Assembly (NCBI GenBank): GCA_963934295.1 | Contig: CAWVXY010000002.1 | Span: 1 to 64,000 of the forward strand | Length of the DNA stretch: 64,000 nucleotides | Direction: 5' to 3' | Source: Seribacter sp963934295 | GTDB taxonomy: Bacteria; Verrucomicrobiota; Verrucomicrobiia; Opitutales; Seribacteraceae | Shown here: piece after piece, positions 27,274 through 35,707 of the stretch | Layout: every line of letters starts with the position of its first letter | Position numbering within the stretch: position 1 is the stretch's first letter | Translations under genes and position numbers: made by a program | The notes under the pieces: generated by a model | Told to the model about the DNA's origin: nothing | Databases searched by the model: none | Seen by the model: only the letters and a program-made list of their open reading frames with translations

Positions 27274-28038
27274 TCAATAATTCATCCCTAAACTAACCCC
27301 TATTTGATGAAATGACTGATCTCCTAAATTTCCTGAGGATTGGAATCCATCGTACTGATAGTATAACATTGTATTAGCAAAGTTTGTCCATTGTAGACCA
27401 ATTCCAATTAACGACGAATAGTACAGAGAAGTATCACTCTGGGTAATCGAATTATTAAGAATCCGTAAATTTTGATTCGCGAATGCAACACCACCAGATA
27501 TTTTTCCTTTAATGAAAAGAATTTCATTTAATTGAGTCTTCCACCCAGCAAGCAAGGAGGTCATGAATATTTTATTTTCTCCCTCTGTAAGCATTTCACC
27601 TACAATTGGAATACCATTAATCTTTTTATTTCCGTAAAACTTTCCTGAAACAGAAGAACCTAGTGAAAAGGAACCAAATCGTCTTTCATATTCCAATTCA
27701 AATTGACTGCCATGTTCAAATTGGATTCCGTAGCTTCGAAATGTAGAATTTTTCGGTAACAAAAAACCGAAATAAAAATTTAGTTCATTTTTTAAATTTT
27801 CGTTTGCTTTTATTTTGTCTTCATTAATCACAGTATCGTTTTGGGGTCTAGATTCAGGGCGTTCTTCGTTTCTTTCAGTGAGAATTCCTTTAATTTTTTG
27901 ATCTATAGACATGAATGTACTATTCAGCTTATCAACCCGTTCTGTTAGATGATGGAGAGTTTGAGAGACTGTTTTAATTTTCGCATCAATTATCGTGATA
28001 TATCCACAGGTCCAAAATAAAAAAATGATTTTCCTCAT
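27274..28038 (-). CDS. Small outer-membrane beta-barrel protein
   Basis: From ATG 28038 the 254-residue product has a short signal (MRKIIFLFWTCGYITIIDA) and a ~60-residue coiled-coil-like stretch ('TLHHLTERVDKLNSTFMSID'). After it, alternating beta strands run to a C-terminal Tyr ('FHQIGVSLGMNY'), the usual outer-membrane barrel end. 'NELNFYFGFLLPKNSTFRSY' begins the barrel. It follows the three-repeat secreted protein with no gap (TAAGTGATG), so the two are almost certainly cotranscribed and probably cooperate at the outer membrane. The function is unknown. Confidence 0.75.
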   Translation of the reverse strand: MRKIIFLFWTCGYITIIDAKIKTVSQTLHHLTERVDKLNSTFMSIDQKIKGILTERNEERPESRPQNDTVINEDKIKANENLKNELNFYFGFLLPKNSTFRSYGIQFEHGSQFELEYERRFGSFSLGSSVSGKFYGNKKINGIPIVGEMLTEGENKIFMTSLLAGWKTQLNEILFIKGKISGGVAFANQNLRILNNSITQSDTSLYYSSLIGIGLQWTNFANTMLYYQYDGFQSSGNLGDQSFHQIGVSLGMNY

Positions 28039-28041
28039 CAC

Positions 28042-30291
28042 TTAATTCGCAAAGAGTATTATCCTTGCCACACCATTGAGTTTTTCATTCTCGCTTATGC
28101 TGGATTTCATTATCTTGATTATAGTTAGACTTTCATTTCCTGCATGATCGCGCATGATTTTTTGAAGTATATCTGCTTTTTCCCATTGTTTTGATTTTGA
28201 ATTAAAAAAGATCTGATGCTCCTTGAAATTCTCCTCGAAGAAAAGCCAGGCAGAATATTCGGGACTATAAAAATAGGGGAATGTCTTACTTGAAGTCCAA
28301 AGCCAGTCGAAAGCTTCATGCCAAAACCAACCTTCTAAAATAGACATTTCTGCCGGATACAACCAGCCCATTAAGTTATGATAAATCCATTTATTTTGAT
28401 CTTGGTAAAAAACGCCAAACCATTCAGATTTAAACCAAAGTGGTATAATTTTTGGAGATCTAAAAAGAGTATTAGAAGAAATTTCCAAGAATTTTGGGAG
28501 TGGTTGATTTCCTGCCTCGTTATATAGTAATGAATTGGAAATATTTAGAGCAGTTTCATGCAGGGTACTGTAAAGGGAGTTATTTCTTGTTTTTATTTCT
28601 CCTCTAAGCCATGTGTTTATCGATTTGGGTATCGTTCTTCTCCATTTTTCAGTGGTTAGATCCAATGAGATATAACAATCCTGAGAATTTAAAGTTTTCC
28701 GTTTAATAAAAATACATGGAAATCCATTTTGGGTCGTAAATTTTCCTGAAGAAACAGAAATGGTCTCTGAATCACGTTCCAAAGTTTTTATCGTATGAAA
28801 AGCCCAATTATTCAGGTCGGGGTATATTTTTTCTGAATACGCACTTAGTGTGATAAAGGAATTTGATGATTCATTAGAAAGATTATAAAGACCTTTAGAA
28901 TTTATATCCTGGCCGACGAATGTTTTAATAAAATCAACTGTTATATTATTCGGAATTGAGAATGTGATGGGACCATCTGATATCGTTTGATTATTTTCCG
29001 CGAATAATGGAATGCTAATTTCTTTAATTTTAAAATTGCTATCGTGTGATTCGATTTGATCATTTTCAAAATTTAAAGATTTTGCCATTTCCATGGCGGT
29101 TGGAAAAACACCTTCATGGATCGGGTCGTAAAATCCAACGATTTGTACTTTTAACCACGCACTATCGTTTCCGTTTGTAGATGTTGAATGTCTATTTTTC
29201 CACTCCGGTGTTGTTAAATCAACGGTGATGAAGAAATCGAGAGTTGTACCTACCTGCCTGACTACAGAAACTCCGTTAAACCCATGATTGTTTTTGAAAT
29301 CCTCAACCAAGAAAAGCTGGCCTTTTTCCGATTTCTCCCAAGTTGAACTTTGATGGATTGCCCAAGTTTCGAGATCGGGATAATGGACTTCGGAATGAGC
29401 AATTAAAGTTGTGAATGAATCTTCAGATTCAATTTCAAGGTTATGTTGAACCTTTGTGATTTTACCCATTTCAAAATAACTATCCTTGAATTCAATTTTC
29501 ATATTACTTGGAATATTGTAGGATACTGGGCCGTCCGATATGTTTCTCATCGGATTATTATTTACCTTTTGATAGTCTGTTTTTATCTGCTTTAAATTTT
29601 GTACTAAGACTAGTTTTTTGGGATCAAAGTGGATTGATTTGGCAATATTTAGAGCACTTGAGTATACACCTTCTTCGTGCGGATCCTTAAATCCAAAGAG
29701 TTGAACTTGTAGCCAAGCATTTGGGTTATTTGTAATTTCTAAATTTTTCTCACTCCATTCTTTTGTGGTGAGGTTCAATGATATATAAAAGTCCTTTTCA
29801 GATCTGTTTTCCCGAACTATGGAGATACCTTCGAATCCAGAGTCGGTAACAAATTTTTCTGCTGAAAACAGTTCGCCAGTTGGAGAGTTAGCCCAATTTC
29901 TCTGTTGTGCAGATGCCCATGCGTTTTGGTCGCTGTGTTCATTATTAGCTTGAATGATAATAGAAATATGAGGGGAGTTCGATTCTGAGGTAATAATGTT
30001 TTCTCCTGAATCATTTAATCCGATAGCTATTGATGGATTTAACCCGAACTTAGAGATCGAGGTAACTATATATTGAGCACTACTTTGCCCTTTCAATTCA
30101 GAATAACTTTTAAGGATATCAACTGAACTGTCTTTCGGTATTTTAAATGAAACGGGCCCGTCCAAAAAATTTCGAAACGACTCGGATTTTTCTCTCTCGT
30201 CCTGGCCTGTTGTTTGCCCGGGGATAATTATCAGAATTAATGATATGAAAAAATAAATCTTTAACTGCAGGAAAGGCTTTATTTTGGGCAA
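28042..30291 (-). CDS. Secreted protein with three tandem ~170-residue domains and a C-terminal GW(L)Y module
   Basis: The frame is open from 30360 (TTG), but the start is uncertain because no ATG precedes the signal-like 'KIYFFISLILIIIPGQ'. TTG 30291 gives a compact signal peptide and is my preference. Three repeats share 'DGPVSFKIP', 'DGPVSYNIP' and 'DGPITFSIP', then 'ISLNLTTKEW', 'ITVDLTTPEW' and 'ISLDLTTEKW' (full-frame residues 63-247, 271-434, 459-613). Residues ~646-728 form a Trp/Tyr module ('EWFGVFYQDQNKWIYH', 'GWLYPAEMSILEGWFWHEAF') seen often at the end of Verrucomicrobial proteins. The repeats may bind a common ligand. No enzyme motif is visible. It pairs with the barrel gene below it. 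Confidence 0.78.
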   Translation of the reverse strand: MPKIKPFLQLKIYFFISLILIIIPGQTTGQDEREKSESFRNFLDGPVSFKIPKDSSVDILKSYSELKGQSSAQYIVTSISKFGLNPSIAIGLNDSGENIITSESNSPHISIIIQANNEHSDQNAWASAQQRNWANSPTGELFSAEKFVTDSGFEGISIVRENRSEKDFYISLNLTTKEWSEKNLEITNNPNAWLQVQLFGFKDPHEEGVYSSALNIAKSIHFDPKKLVLVQNLKQIKTDYQKVNNNPMRNISDGPVSYNIPSNMKIEFKDSYFEMGKITKVQHNLEIESEDSFTTLIAHSEVHYPDLETWAIHQSSTWEKSEKGQLFLVEDFKNNHGFNGVSVVRQVGTTLDFFITVDLTTPEWKNRHSTSTNGNDSAWLKVQIVGFYDPIHEGVFPTAMEMAKSLNFENDQIESHDSNFKIKEISIPLFAENNQTISDGPITFSIPNNITVDFIKTFVGQDINSKGLYNLSNESSNSFITLSAYSEKIYPDLNNWAFHTIKTLERDSETISVSSGKFTTQNGFPCIFIKRKTLNSQDCYISLDLTTEKWRRTIPKSINTWLRGEIKTRNNSLYSTLHETALNISNSLLYNEAGNQPLPKFLEISSNTLFRSPKIIPLWFKSEWFGVFYQDQNKWIYHNLMGWLYPAEMSILEGWFWHEAFDWLWTSSKTFPYFYSPEYSAWLFFEENFKEHQIFFNSKSKQWEKADILQKIMRDHAGNESLTIIKIMKSSISENEKLNGVARIILFAN

Positions 30292-30403
30292 TACAAAGCT
30301 AACTGCAAGTGGGAGTGCTTGCGGGACAAAATTATTTGGGCAAAATAAATTTCTAAGCAAAAGGATTAAATAAAATCCTATCTGTTTTTAATTTAGATAA
30401 GCA

Positions 30404-30426
30404 AATAGATTCTTTCGAAATCTATT
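30404..30426 (-). terminator. Hairpin just after leuA, possible weak terminator
   Basis: Arms AATAGATT and AATCTATT (8 bp) enclose a 7-base spacer, 8 bases past the leuA stop on the minus strand. There is no clean T-tract after it, so it may pause rather than terminate. Confidence 0.4.
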
Positions 30427-30434
30427 GAATTTGA

Positions 30435-32108
30435 TTATCTTGTCCGATTGTAAGCGTTAACAAGGGCGAGCAACCCACTCTTTTCGATGCTGGAATTGAT
30501 TCCACAACCATAAGCTACGCGACCAACCTTAGTCTGCAATTGAACGAAAGCAGCAGATTCCGTTGCCGAACCACCCCCGATTGAATGCTGGCGGTAGTCG
30601 GTAAGTTTAAAATCCTTAAGACCGTTTTCTTCGAGTCCATTGACGAAAGCATTGATGGGACCGTTGCCACGACCATTAACTTCCTTCTGTTCACCCTTTA
30701 ATTTGATCACGGCGGAACAGGAAACCTCTTCCTTACCATGTTCTTTTCCGGAGTCGAAAGAAATTAATTCAAGCGGTTCGTTTTTCTCGAGGAATTCCGC
30801 CTTAAAAATGGCATAAATTTCATTAGCCGGTAGCTCGCGGGATTCGGAGTCTGCTTTTTCGTTAACCAAATTACCCACTTCCGGATGCATGGCTTTGGGC
30901 AGTTCGAGACCAAATTCTCGGGATAGGACATAGGCAACTCCACCTTTTCCACTTTGGCTGTTTATACGAATGATTTCCTCATAGGAACGGCCAAGGTCTC
31001 CCGGGTCAATGGATAGGTAGGGCACTTGCCAATGTGAATTCTCGGAGTCGTCCTGATTTTCACGCAGATCCATTCCCTTTTTTATTGCATCTTGATGGGA
31101 TCCGGAAAAGGCGGTGAAAACTAGATCCCCGGCATAGGGATGGCGGTCATGCACAGACATACCTGTAGTCTGTTCATAGACTTCTCGAATTTGGTCCAGG
31201 TTTTCAAAATTTAATTCCGGATGGAGACCCTGAGCGTACATGTTTAAGGCGACGGTCACGATATCCAGGTTGCCGGTACGTTCTCCATTTCCAAATAGAG
31301 TGCCTTCCACCCGGTCCGCACCAGCGAGTAAGCCAAGTTCGGTGGCTGCGGTTCCGGTCCCCCGGTCATTATGAGTATGTAAACTAATGATCGCCTTATT
31401 TCTCTCCTTCATATTCCGGCAGAACCATTCGATCTGATCCGCATGAACATTTGGAGTGAAGAGTTCAACCGTTGCGGGCAGATTGAGAATAATCGGGTTC
31501 TGTTCAGTTGGTTCCCATGCATCCATGACCGCTTCACATACTTCGAGTGAATACTCCACTTCGGTATCGGAAAAACTCTCAGGAGAATATTCAAGTTGTA
31601 CTTCAGTATTCGAAAGTTCGGACAAGTATTTTTTGACCAGTTTAACTCCTTCCACCGCGATATTTTTAATCTCTTCTTTCGATTTACCAAATGTCACTCG
31701 GCGTTGAAGAGGAGATGTTGAATTGTAGAGGTGTAGGATTGCTTTTTGTGCACCCTGTAAACTTTCAAAACTACGCTTAATCAAATGTTCCCGTGCCTGC
31801 GTAAGTACCTGAAGGGCGACTCCATCGGGGACAAGTTTGTCATCAATTAACTTACGGGCAAAATCAAATTCTGTCTGTGCAGCAGAAGGAAATCCGATCT
31901 CGATCTGCTTGAAACCGATATTACAAAGCAGCTCAAAAAGTTTCAGTTTCTCTTTCACTCCCATCGGGATGGGAAGTGCCTGGTTACCGTCTCGTAAGTC
32001 AACACTACACCATTGCGGGACACGGTCGATTGTTTTACTCGGCCATTGACGGTCGGGCAGATCGATGGTTCCCCATGGCCGGTATTTTGTAATGGGATGC
32101 GATTGCAT
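30435..32108 (-). CDS. leuA: 2-isopropylmalate synthase (type-2 LeuA)
   Basis: LeuA condenses acetyl-CoA with 2-oxoisovalerate in the first step of leucine synthesis. The 557-residue form with 'KYRPWGTIDLPDRQWPSKTI' at the N-terminus and 'VDLRDGNQALPIPM' belongs to the actinobacterial/Pseudomonas-like class. Metal and substrate sites appear in 'RDGNQ' and 'SLHTHNDRGTGTAATELGLL'. The C-terminal regulatory domain ends in 'GGGSATESAAFVQLQ', where leucine feedback is usually sensed. ATG 32108 has an exact -10 (TATAAT) just upstream. No other leu gene is nearby, so the pathway is dispersed. Confidence 0.95.
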   Translation of the reverse strand: MQSHPITKYRPWGTIDLPDRQWPSKTIDRVPQWCSVDLRDGNQALPIPMGVKEKLKLFELLCNIGFKQIEIGFPSAAQTEFDFARKLIDDKLVPDGVALQVLTQAREHLIKRSFESLQGAQKAILHLYNSTSPLQRRVTFGKSKEEIKNIAVEGVKLVKKYLSELSNTEVQLEYSPESFSDTEVEYSLEVCEAVMDAWEPTEQNPIILNLPATVELFTPNVHADQIEWFCRNMKERNKAIISLHTHNDRGTGTAATELGLLAGADRVEGTLFGNGERTGNLDIVTVALNMYAQGLHPELNFENLDQIREVYEQTTGMSVHDRHPYAGDLVFTAFSGSHQDAIKKGMDLRENQDDSENSHWQVPYLSIDPGDLGRSYEEIIRINSQSGKGGVAYVLSREFGLELPKAMHPEVGNLVNEKADSESRELPANEIYAIFKAEFLEKNEPLELISFDSGKEHGKEEVSCSAVIKLKGEQKEVNGRGNGPINAFVNGLEENGLKDFKLTDYRQHSIGGGSATESAAFVQLQTKVGRVAYGCGINSSIEKSGLLALVNAYNRTR

Positions 32109-32119
32109 TGTTATTCTTT

Positions 32120-32144
32120 ATTATACGAATTCAATTCGATTGAA
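32120..32144 (-). promoter_or_regulatory. Candidate leuA promoter with overlapping dyad
   Basis: On the minus strand an exact TATAAT (32125-32120) lies ~12 bases before the leuA ATG. A 15-bp inverted repeat, TTCAAT-tcg-ATTGAA (32130-32144), covers the region where a -35 would be. The element is seen; repressor binding is inferred. Confidence 0.5.
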
Positions 32145-32174
32145 AAGGGGAAAGCCTTGGTTAAATCGTGATTG

Positions 32175-32187
32175 CGAAGAATCTTCG
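32175..32187. promoter_or_regulatory. 13-bp perfect inverted repeat between leuA and coaC
   Basis: CGAAGA-a-TCTTCG sits in the divergent gap 28 bases before the coaC ATG. It could be an operator for either gene. This is a dyad only; no known motif matches. Confidence 0.35.
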
Positions 32188-32214
32188 TTTATTTAAGATA
32201 AGCACCTATTCAAC

Positions 32215-32778
32215 ATGATTGCTACAGAAACGAGTCCGCCACTTACTGGTAAAACCATCGCCCTCGGGGTGTCTGGTTCGATTGCGGCTTACAAAGCAGC
32301 CGATTTGACCAGTGAATTAAGAAAGTCAGGGGCAGATGTGCATGTGGTGATGACGGATTCTGCAACCCAATTCATTTCTGCTCTTACTTTGGGAACACTT
32401 TCTCGAAATCCGGTGCTCTCTTCTTTTTGGGAAGAGGAAGGCTGGCAACCCGGCCACATCGAATTGGCGGACAAAATCGATCTATTCCTGGTCGCTCCCG
32501 CTACTGCTCAACAAGTGGGAAATTATGCCAACGGCTTGGCCCCCGATTTATTGGGTGCGATTTATCTGGCGACGAAAGCACCCGTTATGCTCGCACCGGC
32601 GATGAATGGAAAAATGTACGAGCATGAAGCCGTGCAAAAGAATCTGGAAACTCTAAAGGGCAGGGGTGTGGAAATCGTCGAACCAGTGGTCGGGGAACTT
32701 GCCTGTGGCTACGAAGGCTTAGGGAAATTGGCATCCGTAGAGACAATCGCCGAGTGCGTAGTTTCTAAACTTAGGTAA
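32215..32778 (+). CDS. coaC: Phosphopantothenoylcysteine decarboxylase-type flavoprotein (CoaC half only)
   Basis: The HFCD flavoprotein decarboxylates 4'-phosphopantothenoylcysteine in CoA synthesis. The 187-residue product has 'ALGVSGSIAAYKAADLTSEL', the catalytic-His segment 'QPGHIELADK', 'VAPATAQQVGNYANGLAPDL', 'MLAPAMNGKMYE' and the flap motif 'VGELACGYEGLG'. In most bacteria this domain is fused to a ligase domain (CoaBC); here the frame ends before any CoaB domain, so the ligase must be encoded elsewhere. It is divergent from leuA. A UbiX-type role is less likely because of the PAMN/ACG motifs. Confidence 0.9.
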   Translation: MIATETSPPLTGKTIALGVSGSIAAYKAADLTSELRKSGADVHVVMTDSATQFISALTLGTLSRNPVLSSFWEEEGWQPGHIELADKIDLFLVAPATAQQVGNYANGLAPDLLGAIYLATKAPVMLAPAMNGKMYEHEAVQKNLETLKGRGVEIVEPVVGELACGYEGLGKLASVETIAECVVSKLR

Positions 32779-32784
32779 TCTAAT

Positions 32785-32813
32785 TTGACAATGCGTGCGT
32801 AAATGCGTACGCT
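32785..32813 (+). promoter_or_regulatory. Candidate yefM-yoeB promoter and operator
   Basis: An exact -35 TTGACA (32785-32790) is followed after 17 bases by a weak -10 TACGCT (32808-32813). The spacer holds two direct repeats, ATGCGTGCGT and ATGCGTACGC, the second containing the palindrome GCGTACGC. The start codon is only 8 bases after the -10, so the mRNA is probably leaderless. This fits autorepression by the antitoxin, as in the YefM family. Confidence 0.5.
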
Positions 32814-32821
32814 TTTATATT

Positions 32822-33064
32822 ATGACTACGATTTCCGCAACTCAGGCTAGAAAAAATTTATATTCCTTAATTGATGAAGCCAATGATTCTCACCAGCCTA
32901 TTCAAATAACAGGCAAGCGGTCCAATGCGGTTTTATTATCAGAGAGTGACTGGCGAGCGATTCAGGAAACTCTGCATCTCCAGGCAATTCCTGGAATGGT
33001 TGATTCTATTAAGCAAGCTAGTAAAGAAGGTCCAGATCAGGCAACTGAAGAACTTGACTGGTGA
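32822..33064 (+). CDS. yefM: YefM/Phd-family antitoxin
   Basis: The 80-residue protein 'MTTISATQARKNLYSLIDEA' shows the typical N-terminal Phd/YefM DNA-binding half, and its C-terminal half would neutralise the toxin. ATG 32822 is chosen over the upstream ATG at 32795 because the family starts with this segment. It overlaps the YoeB gene start, the usual layout of a toxin-antitoxin operon. It should repress its own promoter. Confidence 0.92.
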   Translation: MTTISATQARKNLYSLIDEANDSHQPIQITGKRSNAVLLSESDWRAIQETLHLQAIPGMVDSIKQASKEGPDQATEELDW

Positions 33065-33327
33065 GTGGTTACAGGGTGGTTTTTTCTCGCCATGCTCAAA
33101 GGGATGCCAAGAAATTAGCCAAGAGTAATTTGAAGGAATCCGCCAAGAAACTGATTGCGGTTCTCGGGGTGGGTCCTTTTCAAAATCCCCCTCCTTTTGA
33201 AAGCCTAAAGGGTGACCTGCAGGGCTTTTATTCGAGACGAATTAATATTCAGCACCGCCTGGTTTACGAAGTGGATAAAGAAAGTAAGACCCTACTGGTC
33301 CTGCGGATGTGGACCCATTACGAATGA
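33061..33327 (+). CDS. yoeB: YoeB/Txe-family toxin mRNA endonuclease
   Basis: YoeB cleaves mRNA in the ribosomal A site. The 88-residue product (GTG 33061, overlapping the antitoxin stop) has 'PPPFESLKGDLQGFYSRRIN', 'HRLVYEVDKESKTLLVL' and the C-terminal 'RMWTHYE'. By analogy with E. coli YoeB the catalytic residues are Glu47, Arg59/60 and His86, all present. This suggests an active toxin. It is followed by a relic-containing gap, a common place for toxin-antitoxin insertion. Confidence 0.92.
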   Translation: MSGYRVVFSRHAQRDAKKLAKSNLKESAKKLIAVLGVGPFQNPPPFESLKGDLQGFYSRRINIQHRLVYEVDKESKTLLVLRMWTHYE

Positions 33328-33362
33328 TCGTTGAGTCCAAGATAAGAGGACACACTTAAATC

Positions 33363-33500
33363 TTAAAGTCCAAGGTTGTAGACTGCCTGAACCTCGGCAT
33401 TGGTAAGCGTATGGTTCTAAATTCTTAGGTCATCCAATAATCCATTGAAGTAGGCTGTGCCATCTGGTGTTCTTCCTAAATTTAATACAGATCCTGAATT
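33363..33500 (-). pseudogene. Relic of a LamG/concanavalin-type repeat protein C-terminus
   Basis: Minus-strand translation gives 'NSGSVLNLGRTPDGTAYFNG', then 'LLDDLRI', an in-frame TAG (33419-33417), then 'NHTLTNAEVQAVYNLGL' and a stop at 33363. In LamG-like secreted proteins this reads 'FNGLIDDVRIYNRALS..EVQALYNLG', so TAG replaces the Tyr codon. No coding sequence continues upstream. It is the decayed tail of a lost gene, inferred from the pattern. It fills much of the 337-base gap 33328-33664; the rest holds only the hpf terminator and nothing else that I see. Confidence 0.6.
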
Positions 33501-33601
33501 AACTTATGTTGAATTTTTAGTCTCAGATACTAGTTTTTTTCAGTTATTAGGTTAGATGCGGAAGATGATTTTAGAGTCCTGTGAATGGTAAAGTTTAAAG
33601 C

Positions 33602-33636
33602 CAAAAAAAAACACCCGGCGTAGTTGCCGGGCGTTT
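33602..33636 (-). terminator. Intrinsic terminator of hpf
   Basis: Minus strand: GCCCGGCAACTACGCCGGGT followed by nine Ts (33611-33603). The stem is CCCGGC/GCCGGG (33614-33619 and 33626-33631) with a 6-base loop, about 30 bases after the hpf stop. Confidence 0.8.
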
Positions 33637-33664
33637 ATGGGGTAAAAGTTTGGTTTAAATAAAA

Positions 33665-34015
33665 CTAAGCAGCGAAGGGGAGATCGTTTAGGGAGCCCTG
33701 TTTCCGCTTTACTCGACGGAGGCGGGATCTTCGTCGTAAGCCGCGATCGAGTTTTTCCACGAGATCATCAATGGATTTGTTAATATTGTCGCTTGCGGTC
33801 GAAATGGTAATAGTGGTGCCTTTGAGTTCAAGGTGCCCTTTGGCAATATATTCGTTTTTATGGGAAGAGGATTTTGAATCGTGCTCCAATTCAACACGAG
33901 CTCGAATAATTTTCTCCTCGTGTTTAAAGATCTTTTCCATTTTTTCCGAAACAAGGCTTTTATGGCCGTCTTTAAGATCGAAGTGGAGACCGGAGAGAAT
34001 CAGATTGTTCTTCAT
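33665..34015 (-). CDS. hpf: Ribosome hibernation-promoting factor (short HPF/YfiA type)
   Basis: HPF binds the 30S decoding site and inactivates ribosomes in stationary phase. The 116-residue product ('NLILSGLHFDLKDGHKSLV', 'ISTASDNINKSIDDLVEKLD') has the beta-alpha-beta-beta-beta-alpha fold. A basic tail 'RGLRRRSRLRRVKRKQG' contacts rRNA. It lacks the long dimerisation domain, so it should promote 100S formation with RMF-like help or inhibit as YfiA. ATG 34015. It is monocistronic with a good terminator. Confidence 0.9.
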   Translation of the reverse strand: MKNNLILSGLHFDLKDGHKSLVSEKMEKIFKHEEKIIRARVELEHDSKSSSHKNEYIAKGHLELKGTTITISTASDNINKSIDDLVEKLDRGLRRRSRLRRVKRKQGSLNDLPFAA

Positions 34016-34166
34016 ATGCGTTTTATATTTTTTGGTTATTGAGTTTTAGTTGCCCATGATGGACAAGTTTAACTTTGCACAACCGAATTGTTATTTCCAA
34101 TAAAAGTTTATCTTTTTTTCAATTCTTTCCTTTTTCCATGTTTTTATTAGCCAAAGTATATTTTAA

Positions 34167-34994
34167 ATGAAGTTTTCTACCCAAAGTAATGAAGCACCTT
34201 TAATAAACGAAGAAATCCTTCGATCTTCGATTATTTTTGAGGACGATGATATTGTGGTAGTCAACAAACCCGGATGGTTCGTTTGTCACCCTTCCAAGCG
34301 TGGGCCCTGGTCCAGCTTGGTGGGAGCGACCAGGGAGCTTTTGGGATTAGATACCATTTTTTTGGTTGGAAGGTTGGATCGGGAGACTAGTGGAGTTGTT
34401 CTGATGGCGAAAAATCAAGCTGCGGGTCGAATCTGGCAAAAGGCGTTGGAGCAAAAACAAGTGAAGAGGACTTATTTGGCGATTGTTGAGGGAGAACTCA
34501 ATGAGGAGGTGCAGGTCGCTGGATTTGTTGGAAATGATCCGGATAGCAAAGTTTTTGTTAAACAACGGGTTACTGCAAAGAGTAGGACATCGAAAAAAGC
34601 AGAGACTCGTTTTTTTCCACTTTACTGTGGGCAGGGGTATACTTTTGTGTCGGTTGTTACTAAGACAGGTCGAAAGCACCAGATTAGACTGCATGCACAA
34701 TCAATAGGTTTTCCTTTGGTGGGGGAGAAATTATATGGACATGATGAATCGTATTATTTGAACTTTTGTGAATCGGGATGGAATTCATCATGGATGGATG
34801 AATTGGGCATGGATCGACAGGCATTGCATGCCCGTAGGTTTGGTTATTTGGATAAGGACGAAATCTTTGAAGCGGAGATTCCTTCTGATCTTATGTCTTT
34901 TTTGGAAAATAGGATGAATTTTCAACCGAATGAAATGGAAAAAATATTGAAAGAAGCAAATTTATGGGAGAACCAACAGCTTGTTTTAGAATAA
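34167..34994 (+). CDS. RNA pseudouridine synthase (RluA/TruC family)
   Basis: The 275-residue enzyme converts uridine to pseudouridine in rRNA or tRNA. The motif 'LVGRLDRETSGVVLMAKNQA' contains the catalytic Asp in GRLDRETSG, and 'VVTKTGRKHQIRLHAQSIGF' is the second family motif. There is no N-terminal S4 domain. A C-terminal extension of ~60 residues is present. Which uridine is modified cannot be told; a second RluA-family gene lies at 50016-50768. No signs of transfer. Confidence 0.92.
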   Translation: MKFSTQSNEAPLINEEILRSSIIFEDDDIVVVNKPGWFVCHPSKRGPWSSLVGATRELLGLDTIFLVGRLDRETSGVVLMAKNQAAGRIWQKALEQKQVKRTYLAIVEGELNEEVQVAGFVGNDPDSKVFVKQRVTAKSRTSKKAETRFFPLYCGQGYTFVSVVTKTGRKHQIRLHAQSIGFPLVGEKLYGHDESYYLNFCESGWNSSWMDELGMDRQALHARRFGYLDKDEIFEAEIPSDLMSFLENRMNFQPNEMEKILKEANLWENQQLVLE

Positions 34995-35037
34995 GGTTGT
35001 GAAAGGCATTCAGATTCGATAGCGGATATAAGGATAT

Positions 35038-35619
35038 ATGAGTACTAGCGGAAGTCCATTGGAAGCATTAAAGGGCGGTTTTCGAAGAGCCTGCGTAAAG
35101 AGATTGGTTAGCGATGAAAATGGAGCAATTGAAGTTTTAAAGAATGAAATTCCCCTGCTTGTAGTTGCATGGGCCAAGACCAGTTCACTTGAACCGGCAG
35201 AGAAAAAAGCCAAGCTTAAGGAAATGTTTGACGATGAGTCTGCCAGGGCTGAAGAATTGGCTGTGGCTTTTGATCTTTTTGCCGCTCGTTTTGAGGCTCG
35301 GGTTGCAAGTAGGGTGCAGGAATCAGTCGACGGGGTTGTCGGCAGAATGGAGCAATTATCCAAAAAACTAGAAAAGACTTTAAGTGAATTGGCAGCAGCC
35401 CGTTTTCCTATTCATAAAGAACCTGTGGAGCAAGAAATTCCAGAGGAAGATTCCCCGATAGTTGAAGAAGAGGAAGAAATGGTAGCAGAAAGCGAAGAAA
35501 TTCCAGTGGATGGCGAGGAGGAGGTTGAAGAATCGAACTTAGACCCACCTGCAGGTATTGGTCTTAAGTTTGATGAGATTGAAGAGATGATAGATGAATT
35601 GCTTTCTTCTGAGAAATGA
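35038..35619 (+). CDS. Acidic coiled-coil protein of unknown function, next to an actin-like gene
   Basis: The 193-residue product starts at ATG 35038 with an AAGGAT box 4 bases upstream. Residues ~1-70 are mixed helices. Residues ~85-125 form a coiled coil ('RVQESVDGVVGRMEQLSKKL'). Residues ~130-170 are extremely acidic ('VEEEEEMVAESEEIPVDGEE'), then a short helix 'FDEIEEMIDELLSSE' ends the protein. There is no signal peptide. The gene precedes the actin-like gene on the same strand by 88 bases. A role as filament partner or adaptor is inferred from position and composition only; I know no family for it. Confidence 0.7.
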   Translation: MSTSGSPLEALKGGFRRACVKRLVSDENGAIEVLKNEIPLLVVAWAKTSSLEPAEKKAKLKEMFDDESARAEELAVAFDLFAARFEARVASRVQESVDGVVGRMEQLSKKLEKTLSELAAARFPIHKEPVEQEIPEEDSPIVEEEEEMVAESEEIPVDGEEEVEESNLDPPAGIGLKFDEIEEMIDELLSSEK

Positions 35620-35707
35620 TAAAATTTGTTAACATCTAAATGTTTTCATTGCCAAAAATATAAAATCTTTAGTTATTATATTAGTCTTTTTATAATCCCT
35701 TTCAGAA

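Noticed and set aside
30362..30379. AGGATT/AATCCT hairpin before the three-repeat gene
   Set aside because: Only 6-bp arms; it sits next to the far-upstream TTG, which it argues against as a start, but is too weak to list alone.
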